Of a stretch of 64,000 nucleotides of DNA, positions 56,725-64,000 are shown one piece after another. The position numbers and the translations under genes were made by a program. The notes under the pieces are model-generated. The model was not told where the DNA came from, made no database searches, and saw only the letters and a program-made list of their open reading frames with translations. The stretch's first letter is position 1, and each line of letters starts with the position of its first letter. The stretch spans positions 714,001 to 778,000 of the forward strand of contig WPIO01000047.1 in assembly GCA_009760855.2 (NCBI GenBank). The letters run 5' to 3'. Source of the DNA: Cristatella mucedo. Lineage: Eukaryota; Bryozoa; Phylactolaemata; Cristatellidae.

Positions 56725-56916
56725 AAATAAATAAATAAACAAATCCTAGCTGATTAAACAGCCTCTTTTTGTATAGCGACAGAAGAGCCTTTTACGGCTA
56801 TCACCACCGCTTGCAGTGGCGATAAAGGATCGCCCACCGTAGGAATCGAACCCACGACCTCGGTCCCGAGGTCGTGAAAGCAACCGCTTTACCTAGTGTG
56901 CCATCACGGCTCACCA
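56725..56916 (-). mobile_element. SINE family A, best-preserved copy
   Basis: AATAAATAAATAAACAAATC tail, intact body GCTTGCAGTGGCGATAAAGG, box B (GGAATCGAACC reversed), perfect CACGACCTCGGTCCCGAGGT arm. Confidence 0.92.
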
Positions 56917-57299
56917 TGTATATTGTATATGTACTGCTAGACTGTATACCATCTAGTTTTGACCGATGGGAGTGCTTTTAATGTTAGGTGTTAAATAATG
57001 TTTGAATCTGGAAATTTTCCTTTGCTTTGAAGTTGTTCTCTTACGGCTCATCAAAATCTTTGAAATGTTAGCTGTGCTGGTACTTCAAGGGTCTTTTTAC
57101 TAGAGCAGTTCAGTCAAGTCATCAGTTAGTCAGCTCTGGAAGGATCTGGATGGGGTGATTGAACTCAAGTGTATTTTTTTAGCAATTTAGTCAAGCCTTC
57201 CTCTCATCTACCTAAGCTGACTATCAGCTGTCTGTGAAAAAGTGGTCGGTGTGTCTTGCACTGGCAGATTACTCTCAAGGGGCACCTAACTGCACGTGG

Positions 57300-58185
57300 G
57301 GCTATAATAATAGTAATATTAATAATAATGCATTTTATATAACACCCTCAGAGAACTCAAATCTCTTCATAGGCACTTTAGATTTGCTGCAAAGGAAGCA
57401 CGATCGAATGTTTAGTGGTACCAAGCTCAAAAAACAACAAGAATAACATAGTTTGGGGTGACATGCACAGGGTCAGTATGCAAGTATGGTTAGTGGCAGC
57501 ATGCAACAGTGGCAGCACGCATAAGCACATGAAGGACGAGTCACATATTTATCACAGCACTTAGTGGGTCCCTGTGACTCGTCCTTCATAGGTGCTGTGA
57601 TAAATATGTGCATTTTAAGTTTCTTTTTAAATCTAATCAAGTCAGTGGATAACGTGACGTCAATCGAGAGTGTGTTCCAAGCATTGGGAGCATACGAACT
57701 GAATGTACGGTCTCCAAAGGATTTTGAGATTTGTACGAGGTATGGGTAAACAGTTAGATTCTGAAAAGGGCGTGGTACGATGCTTAGCATGGTGGGGCAG
57801 TAGATCTGATAGGTAGGCTGGAGCTAAAGAATGAAGTAACCTAAAAGTGAGCGACAAAGAAGTCGATCCGTTGCTTGACTTGGAGCCAGTACAAGTCGGC
57901 GAGAAGTGGTGAGATGTGGCAACTGCGACGCTCACGACAGACAACCTAGCTGCAGAGCCTTGCACCAGCTGTAAGCGCCTGAGTGTATATGCCGGTAGAC
58001 CAGCAAGCAGTGAGTTACAGAAGTCAAGACGAGATGTCGCAAATGCATAGACCAATTAGATGTGGTATCCCTGTCTAAAAAAAGCCCGAATTTTAGCAGG
58101 GTTGTGGAGCTGAAAGTAGGCAGACTTGACTGTGGAGCCGATGCGGTCGTCTAATGAAAGGTCACTTTGGAACGTGACACCTCAT
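57300..58185 (-). mobile_element. L2-type LINE, internally inverted
   Basis: 3' tail, an interlocked inversion at 57529-57608, then RT end ([20 protein letters not shown]) and [20 protein letters not shown]. Ends about 400 bp before SMIM14 exon 1. Confidence 0.9.
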
Positions 58186-58438
58186 TACGAGCTTCGAGGC
58201 TTCATCGAGGATTTGCTTCAGAGGCGGCTGGCAGTGTTCGAGCGATATCGAGCGAAGCTTTGCATCGCTGTTGAGCTTATCTTGGCCAAATGGATGAAAT
58301 ACATAGTCATGTGCGGGTACCCACGTTTGCGTTTGTGGCTGCCTAGTGGTTTAGTCAGAAGCTTGAATTTCCTTTACACCTTTTGCGTGCCACTAGCTTA
58401 TGGCGGCGGTGACGGTGGCCTGCTGCTGTTCTTTGGGA

Positions 58439-58548
58439 GCTTTGGGCTTCCAATGCCTTGCCTTTGCAGCTTTCACGTTTGGCCCAGTGCCCATTCATTG
58501 TCGGTGCAATCTGCAGCAGTCACTGGAGTGTGCGGTGCACTTGGGACT
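58439..58548 (+). repeat. 110-bp direct repeat, copy 1
   Basis: GCTTTGGGCTTCCAATGCCT to TTGGGACT, immediately upstream of the SMIM14 start exon. Copy 2 is at 59184-59288. Confidence 0.9.
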
Positions 58549-58566
58549 GCTCTTCGTTTTCCTTAG

Positions 58567-58659
58567 GTGCACGCCTGTCCTCGATCCAAGATGGGCGACT
58601 ACGATTATTGCGAGATGGTGTGGAGCCACGAGAATGCCATGCGGCGTCTCATAAATCTG
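58567..58659 (+). CDS. SMIM14: SMIM14 exon with start codon
   Basis: The acceptor ends at 58566, the ATG is at 58591 and the donor CTG|GTATGT follows 58659. It encodes MGDYDYCEMVWSHENAMRRL then INL, equivalent to the vertebrate CxCxCSHEHAMRRLINL. Two of the three vertebrate cysteines are replaced here (one C, then M and W). Confidence 0.9.
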
Positions 58660-58913
58660 GTATGTCGGAGGAGCTATTGCGCAACCGGAGGTCGCAACGC
58701 GCGCTGACTAAGACGTCTGCCGCTTTGCTGTCATACTTGCAATTTGTTTGCAGCATTCATTATGCTCTGCGTCTGCTGTTGCTCTGCATGTCTCTCCGTC
58801 TGTCTAATCTGTCTCTGTACTTACAACTCTTCTGTCGGTGCATCTTTCTCGTTTTCTCCATCTGTTTGTCTCTCAATATTTCAACTGCATTGTTATCTCT
58901 CACACACACTCCC

Positions 58914-58974
<61 letters not shown>

Positions 58975-60807
58975 GTAGTCCTTGCCTCAAGTAGTCAGCA
59001 CTAACGCAGTGATCGCATACTATGCATAGATAACTTTTAACGTACAAAATGTTGGAGAGCATAATAACTAGATTCCCATGCTGGACGTAATCTAGCATAT
59101 GGGCAATACCCGTCCCAACGTAAGCGAGTGTGACATATATGCCATGTGACCTATGGCAGATAAGGTATCGAGTCGCATATACTGCTTTGGGCTTCCAATG
59201 CCTTGCCTTGCAGCTTTCACCTTTGGCCAAGTGCAATTCATTGTCGGTGCAATCTGCAGCCTCTGGAGTGTGCGATGCACTTCGGACTATATGAGGTCGT
59301 CGTCCGAAAGTCAGGCTTACCAGTTTGTCAGCGAGTCGGTTTTTAGTTGTCCGTCTAGGTCGTATTGGGCCTGACCCCAGAGTGGCGAATCACACCTTTC
59401 TGCACTCTGCCTCGTTTGCCTCTATCTCGAGGGGGCACCGAAGCGTGGTGTCTATCGAAGCCGTTTTTGCACGTGGTCGTGCAGGAAGGACTCCACTCTG
59501 CAGCAACTTCTCAAGCTTGATTTTTATAGGCTGGCTTGACAGCTTGAGACGGCAGCCGTAGGTGCAGTGCTGCAGCTCCGCTCACTGCTCCGAATCACGT
59601 GGAAGCAGAGGGGGAGGGAAGGAGCGAGGGACCTCGTTCACATATGCACGCACCGCCTCGGGAACGCTAGCCAGAGTACAGATGTGCCAGTGCTTCACTA
59701 CTAGCCAGAGGTGCAGATGAGTCGGACTGGTAATAAGTAATAGGCGGCCATGCTCACTTGTGCAGTTTCTACCCGGGGGCACACAGTCTGGGAGGCTGAG
59801 CGCCGGCCTGCCCCACGAACGCACGCACGCACGCACACACACACACACTGTCCATCCAAATCCACCAGGCCTATGCCTCGGCTTGTGCAAGCTCGGATGC
59901 TGCCGATCGCGAATGCTAGTCTGCTGATAACTGAACGATAAATCCGCCGCCGCTCTCCGTTGCAGCTGCGAGGTTCGCAATCGTATTGCACAGATAACGA
60001 GTGCCTCCAGGAATGTAAGTGTGCGAGCTCTCGCCGCCGCCACTAGCGCAGCGCACCTGCAGCCAGCGACTTGTCGCTTCCCACGTCCCCCAGGCATGCA
60101 GCATGCTGCAAGCGCGGCCTCCCTGGTCGCCATTTTTCGTTCGTGCAATTTCAGCATGCGCATTTCCCGTCGAGTGACGCTCCTCGTGAGCTGGGGGGAG
60201 CCGCTTCCCTATTCGATGCTCTTCAACGGGGGGGGGGGGGGGGGGGGCAGTCGTTAGGGCTACGCCAATCGCGGACCCGACGGCACATGCTGCCAGAAAT
60301 GGCCGCCGCTTGGCTTCCGCTCGTCGGCAATCGTTCACGCACTTTCGACGGCGAAGCGCCTCGAATAGCGAAGGGGGAAGGGAGGGGAGGGCGCGACCTC
60401 TCTGAGGCTGCTGCTGCTGACTGCAGCCGGCTGAGCGCTGCCGTGACTGCAGTCTTGCGCTGGCTTCCTGCGCATGCAGTAAGCTGCACCGCCACTCGAG
60501 CGGCGCTTATCTCGACGGCTGCTGCTGCTTCACAGTTCCAGGGCCTCAAGGCAGCCCGGCGGCAGACGGAGGGCTGAGCATGATGATGGTGGTGATGCTC
60601 GCCTGGCTAGTGGCTGCGACCGCTCTGTTCCTGCTCCGACCGGCCTCGCTCCGATCGCGAAGCGATGCAGACGGCAAGCCAAGAGGAGGCGGCAGCAATC
60701 CACCGGTGAGAGCTCTCTCTGCTCGGCCGGCCTGCCAGGCCGGTGGAGAGCCGGTCTGGCATTATGTTACTGCTCAAGTGTCCAGCACACCGAGAGACCG
60801 TACTTAG
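58591..60807 (+). CDS. SMIM14: SMIM14 (small integral membrane protein 14)
   Basis: Three coding exons, 58591-58659, 59966-60014 and 60536-60807, join in phases 0 and 1. SMIM14 (human C4orf34) is a small single-pass ER membrane protein of about 99 residues. Matches to the vertebrate protein run throughout: SHENAMRRLINL, then LRGSQSYCTDNECLQE, then FPGPQGSPAADGG, the membrane helix VVMLAWLVAATALFLLRPAS and a Gly/Pro-rich tail. Read-through of exon 3 gives a 33-residue tail after SNPP ending at 60807; vertebrates end about five residues after the equivalent PP, and a donor CACCG|GTGAGA at 60705/60706 falls exactly there, so another small exon may finish the protein. A non-coding 5' exon is implied because an acceptor, TTTCCTTAG, sits at 58558-58566 just before the start codon. 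Confidence 0.9.
58916..58970 (+). repeat. (CT)n microsatellite
   Basis: About 26 CT units in SMIM14 intron 1. Confidence 0.94.
59184..59288 (+). repeat. 110-bp direct repeat, copy 2
   Basis: Same order of words with small indels and substitutions: GCTTTGGGCTTCCAATGCCT, TTCATTGTCGGTGCAATCTG, GTGCGATGCACTTCGGACT. In SMIM14 intron 1. Confidence 0.9.
59966..60014 (+). CDS. SMIM14: SMIM14 middle exon
   Basis: 49 nt, acceptor TTGCAG|CTGC, donor GAAT|GTAAGT. It encodes LRGSQSYCTDNECLQE, nearly identical to the vertebrate LRQSQSYCTDTECLQE, including both cysteines. Confidence 0.95.
60228..60247 (+). repeat. G20 homopolymer
   Basis: A run of about 20 G in SMIM14 intron 2. Confidence 0.9.
60536..60807 (+). 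CDS. SMIM14: SMIM14 exon with membrane helix
   Basis: Acceptor TTCACAG|TTCC, phase 1 in. It encodes PGPQGSPAADGG and then the helix VVMLAWLVAATALFLLRP, matching the vertebrate [20 protein letters not shown] in register. After GKPRGGGSNPP it either reads on to TAG at 60805-60807 or splices at 60705. Confidence 0.9.
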
Positions 60808-61049
60808 ACGGTGTAATCCGTTGCCATGTCTTCCTCGCATCGAAAGCATTCCTGAACCTCCCCCGACGAAGCAACTCACTTAATCCAGCTTTCATTAGCA
60901 GCCATTTCGGCATGGGCAGCGTCCGAATTACCGGTTTGTCTCAGGCAGCCCGGACTTGCTGGAGGGAGGCAAGCAGCAGCTAAGATGTTACGATATTTAC
61001 GTGGCGATATTTATGACAGCACTTGTAATCATTGAATGGAAGGTCCTTT

Positions 61050-61230
61050 AAAAAAAAATCCTAGCTGCTTAAATAGCCTCATTTTGTATAGCGACGGAAG
61101 AGCCTTGATGGCATTGATCACAACTGCTTGCAGTGGTGATAAAGGATCACCCACCGCAGGAATCGAACCCACGACCTCAGGACCGAGGTCATGAAAGCAA
61201 CCGCCTTACCTAATACCTGGGTGTGCCAAC
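61050..61230 (-). mobile_element. SINE family A
   Basis: AATCCTAGCTGCTTAAATAG, body GCTTGCAGTGGTGATAAAGG, box B (GAATCGAACCC), arm CACGACCTCAGGACCGAGGT, end GTGTGCCA. Confidence 0.88.
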
Positions 61231-61794
61231 TCTCCAGTACATGGTGCCCCCCCTCTTTGACTCCGAAACTCTTTCGCTTGCTCGAACCTAAGTGCTGTGC
61301 TGCAGTATCACGTTCCCGGCATTGTGCTGGCGCCGAACTAAGTAGGCTCGCTGTGCGGGCGCGCGGCTGAGCCCACCGAGAGTGGTGGCTCGCTATCCCT
61401 GAAGCGGCAGTTACATTGGACGCGGTACAACTGTGCGGCCCCCATTTCTTTTATAGGGAAGAATGGACCCGCCTCCTGCACCGCCTGTGGCCTGACGTTT
61501 CCTTGGAATCGAAGCAGCCGGGCTGCTGGAAGTCCACAAGTCATGCGTCAAACGAAACTACAACTGCTCTCCAAGCGATATTTGTCTTTGTTCTAAGAGT
61601 ATTTTTTCCGAAGCCTCTCGGGGCAGTCTTTTCTGGGCTTTTCTTGTGATAGGCAGCTGAACATGGTCGTGGTGCCACCGGTCACCGGTGTTTTCTTTTA
61701 ATACTCGTGCATACATTTGCCCACTCGTGCTTCGAAGCCGCGCGCACAACTCGTCGTCTGCACGTGCCGGGGAGGGGCGCTTGTTGCCGAGCTG

Positions 61795-61930
61795 GTTTGG
61801 TCTAGCGGTTAAGGTGCTCGCCCCTACCAAGGTCTGACTGAGGTCGTGGGCTCGAGCCCCGAGGCATATGTGAGGCGCCTGAATAGAGATTAAGTTCTCT
61901 TGGGGCGCAATATAAATGAATTATATTTTA
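61795..61930 (+). mobile_element. SINE family B, best-preserved copy
   Basis: tRNA-like head TGGTTTGGTCTAGCGGTTAA, GGTGCTCGCC, box B GTGGGCTCGAGCCCC, then GTGAGGCGCCTGAATAGAGA, TTAAGTTCTCTTGGGGCGCA and AATGAATTATAT. Confidence 0.85.
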
Positions 61931-62087
61931 TATTTTTGTACTACGGCATAACAGCGGTAGCCACATCATGGGCTGCAGCACAGCACAGCGCCTCCTACAC
62001 AGAAGACCTGAATGCGCAGGCAGCATTCATGGTGGTGGCGGCAGTGGCTCACTCACTCGCCGCTGCCGCCTCCCGCATGCGCTCGAG

Positions 62088-62111
62088 CGGGGGGGGGGGG
62101 GGGGGGGGGGG
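62088..62111 (+). repeat. G24 homopolymer
   Basis: About 24 G, in the 3' UTR of the ZCCHC8-like gene (C on the coding strand). Confidence 0.92.
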
Positions 62112-62121
62112 CGGCGCCGCG

Positions 62122-62451
62122 TCACTTGTTCTTCTTGGAATCTCGCTTCGGCGCAACCTCGCGCACCCGCTGCAGCACGACAGACATGCGCTGGTAGGTG
62201 CCCACGGCGTCCGGCAGGTTCTCGTACGGTATGTGATCCTCGATGCCATTCCGGAAGTTCTCGTAGCTGGGCAGCTTCGTGAACTCGCTGATGGAGGGAA
62301 CCGGCGTGCCATGCTGCACGCCGATGGACTGGCTGCGCTGCTGCTGCTGCGGGGTGCACGGGGTCGCTGTCGACTGCTCCAGCAGCTCTGCCGTGCTGCC
62401 ATCCAATTGCTGCACGTCGGCTGGCCCCGAACCGCCAACGTCGGCGCCCTG
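62122..62451 (-). CDS. ZCCHC8: ZCCHC8-like last exon (MTR4-contact tail)
   Basis: Acceptor CGTTGCAG|CAGG, about 109 codons and TGA. Gln-rich linker, then SISEFTKLPSYENFRNGIED and HIPYENLPDAVGTYQRMSVV, ending in a basic tail (KRDSKKNK). A run of about 24 G on the plus strand (C on the coding strand) begins about ten bases after the stop, placing a poly-C at the start of the 3' UTR. Confidence 0.68.
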   Translation of the reverse strand, partial: QGADVGGSGPADVQQLDGSTAELLEQSTATPCTPQQQQRSQSIGVQHGTPVPSISEFTKLPSYENFRNGIEDHIPYENLPDAVGTYQRMSVVLQRVREVAPKRDSKKNK

Positions 62452-63429
62452 CTGCAACGAAGGTCAAGGACAGGATGTGCCTAGTAAAAACCGCGGGCAC
62501 TGAACCGACTAGCCTCAATGTTAGCAAGCCGTTCATAGTAAATCGTACAACAGTCTGGCAGTTCTGTGCAAGCGCACGCTCGCACGAATTAAGACTGATA
62601 ATAAGAGGAATAATACACCGGGCAATTGAGCAAAATTGGCAAAAAAACTCATACTGGGCCATCACCGGATGCTGAGACCAGGCCCTCCTCCACAGCAAGC
62701 CTACCATGACGTCACGCACCTTCAGGTGGGCGTGCCACGCCAGGCCAGTAGCACCTAGCACCTGGCAGAAGCAATCGAGGAGGCACGTGCCGATGCACGG
62801 AAGCAGCAGCTAAGCAGGCTAAGATCTACAACTGGTCCGGCACGGTAGGGGTAACCAGCCGGAGGATGCTTACTACTGTATCGGCCAAAGCAGCAGCATC
62901 GGCTGCTGCCAGAAAAGCCGCGGATCCACGGTCAAGGTTGAAAAGTGTCGAGCAGGCTGGCGTTCTCAGGGCATCGTGCTGCTGCGTTCGCGTGCCGTAC
63001 GAATCGACAGGCGGCAAAGTGCGGATTTTTTTATATAGAAAACCTTGTACCTGGTAGCTAGCGTCCGTTACAAGGGCGCATGCTATCGAGCTCCCAGCAC
63101 GCGAGCTCCACAGTGGAACCAAGCTGAAATCGAGAGGCGAGCAGGGGTTGGGCCGAGACCAAGAACAGCGTGGCTTACCTCCTCCCCCTCCACGGCAGGT
63201 TCGTCTGCCGCTGGAGGTGCGCTGCTGCTGCTGCCGTCTTCACCCGCGGTCACGTTGTCGTCATCCTCGGTGCCTTCTCTGCTGCTGCCGCTGCCACCGG
63301 TGTCGCCAGCGATGCCGCCGACCTCGCTGCTCAGCTGCTGGAGCAGCTCCAGCCGGCGCCGCTCCAGCGCGGCTGCGCTGCATTCGTCCAAGGCAGGCGA
63401 CTCGCCGCCGGCAATCAGCTCCGCGTCGC
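62122..63429 (-). CDS. ZCCHC8: ZCCHC8-like, last two exons
   Basis: Minus-strand exons 63429-63179 (phase 1 in, 0 out) and about 62451-62122 (phase 0, TGA at 62124-62122). ZCCHC8 is the scaffold of the nuclear exosome targeting (NEXT) complex with MTR4 and RBM7; its C-terminal segment contacts and stimulates MTR4. The final exon ends with NGIEDHIPYENLPDAVGTYQ followed by RMSVVLQRVRE, which shares F-x-GI, [FY]EN[LM], [AS]xG-x-Y and a following basic helix with the end of vertebrate ZCCHC8. The upstream exon has an acidic, Ser-rich stretch and ALERRRLELLQQLSSE, like the EELEEQQRRIWAALE helix before that end in vertebrates. The CCHC knuckle and PSP domain would lie beyond the right edge. Recognition comes from short C-terminal motifs, so other proteins with this tail remain possible. 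Confidence 0.65.
62460..63178 (-). other. ZCCHC8: Intron of the ZCCHC8-like gene
   Basis: 0.7 kb between the last two exons; no repeats or extra coding signals recognised. Confidence 0.6.
63179..63429 (-). CDS. ZCCHC8: ZCCHC8-like penultimate exon
   Basis: 251 nt, acceptor CGTGCAG|GCGA, donor GAGGAG|GTAAGC. It encodes DAELIAGGESPALDECSAAA, an ERRRLELLQQL helix, then a Gly/Ser/Glu-rich acidic linker. Very GC-rich, like the late SLMAP exons. Confidence 0.6.
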
Positions 63430-63594
63430 CTGCACGAGAAGGGCAGCGCAGTGCTGACGCAGAGGGAGGCGAGAGGGGGCGGGCCATGGCAAGGCCAAGA
63501 ACCATGCGACGTAGTCCGAAGAAACAGTACACTACATTCCGCGAGGGCCCCCCCCCGAAAAGCACCGGGCTCACTTAACGGAGCTAAAATCCAT

Positions 63595-63700
63595 GTTTAG
63601 CACTCCACGCATGCTTCCTTTACAGCTTAAGTAAAAAGCATAGAAAGTTATTCAGTTCTCCTAGGGTGGCGCTAGGCACGTCGTCATTATTATTTGTAGT
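63595..63700 (+). mobile_element. L2-type LINE 3' end, old
   Basis: CATGCTTCCTTTACAGCTTA, AAAGCATAGAAAGTTATTCA, then ATTATTATT. Lies in the intron upstream of the ZCCHC8-like penultimate exon. Confidence 0.65.
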
Positions 63701-63877
63701 ATTATCAACGAATGGACGGCTGCATAGACAGGGGACAGGCCAGCGCTAGTTCACAGACCGACCGTTGGCCGACGCACGACCGCCCTGCCCAGCTGCGCAA
63801 ATGCCACTAGTGTGACGAGGGACCGAGTGCAGAGGCAGCGTGGGGCACCCAAGCTGAGGTGCGCCCAAGTGCGGTGG

Positions 63878-64000
63878 AATCTTAGCCCAGAGGGGTAAGG
63901 AAGGCACTTGCCCTTCAAGGTCGTGGGTTCGAGTCCTGCAGAGGACCGTTATTGCCCGCTGCAAGCGGAAGTGCCAGCCACAATGGCTCCTCGGTCACCA
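63878..64000 (+). mobile_element. SINE family C-like, runs off window
   Basis: CTTAGCCCAGAGGGGTAAGG (box A), GTGGGTTCGAGTCCTGC (box B), body CTGCAAGCGGAAGTGCCAGC with features of both A and C. Truncated by the window end. Confidence 0.7.

Noticed and set aside
58126..58566. Open frame with GFIEDLLQRRLAVFERYRAK upstream of SMIM14
   Set aside because: Begins in LINE sequence and runs through the duplicated 110-bp segment; no homology, although a piece could be a 5' exon.
60580..60705. Hydrophobic helix after the SLMAP gene, considered as the SLMAP tail anchor
   Set aside because: The flanking residues (PGP..., LLRP, GKP) and the two upstream exons match SMIM14, and the SLMAP anchor is better placed at 33842.

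Overview
This is a window of animal nuclear DNA: four conserved protein genes split by spliceosomal introns (GT-AG, one likely GC-AG), set in a background rich in L2-type LINE fragments, tRNA-derived SINEs and long CT, GT and AT microsatellites. There are no bacterial operons, CRISPR arrays, phage genes or plasmid signals. SLMAP, REXO4, SMIM14 and a ZCCHC8-like gene together indicate a metazoan. The compact introns, heavy microsatellite load and LINE/SINE style suggest an invertebrate, but I cannot name the species.

Left part (about 2.5-10.3 kb, minus strand): five exons of REXO4, an RNA exonuclease of the DEDDh family. The last exons lie beyond the left edge. About 2.4 kb separates its start codon from the start codon of SLMAP on the plus strand, so the two genes are head to head.

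Centre (12.7-33.9 kb, plus strand): SLMAP, the FHA-domain, coiled-coil, tail-anchored subunit of STRIPAK. Nineteen exons join in frame from the FHA domain through the coiled coil. A twentieth (33679-33753) and a terminal membrane-anchor exon (33842-33943) also fit in phase, giving about 781 codons. A run of coiled-coil exons is built of 21-22-codon phase 1-1 units. An alternative early 3' end is possible at 32616-32726.

34-58.5 kb: about 24 kb with no recognisable host gene, holding LINE and SINE copies, a 460-bp polypyrimidine tract, hairpins, and a CpG-rich stretch with an ATG in a YY1-like context (48.2-48.7 kb).

Right part: SMIM14 (58.6-60.8 kb, plus), a small ER membrane protein with all its conserved pieces in three coding exons, and the last two exons of a ZCCHC8-like gene (62.1-63.4 kb, minus), a nuclear exosome targeting factor. 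These two genes face each other tail to tail. The four genes act in unrelated processes (RNA 3' trimming, STRIPAK/Hippo scaffolding, ER membrane, nuclear RNA decay), so nothing suggests a shared pathway.

I did not find a new gene system. The observations most worth checking are the modular SLMAP coiled-coil exons and its alternative C-termini, the shared 3' stem-loop of the LINE and one SINE family, AT microsatellites that grow out of SINE tails, an interlocked inverted repeat inside a LINE copy, and a 110-bp duplication flanking SMIM14 exon 1.
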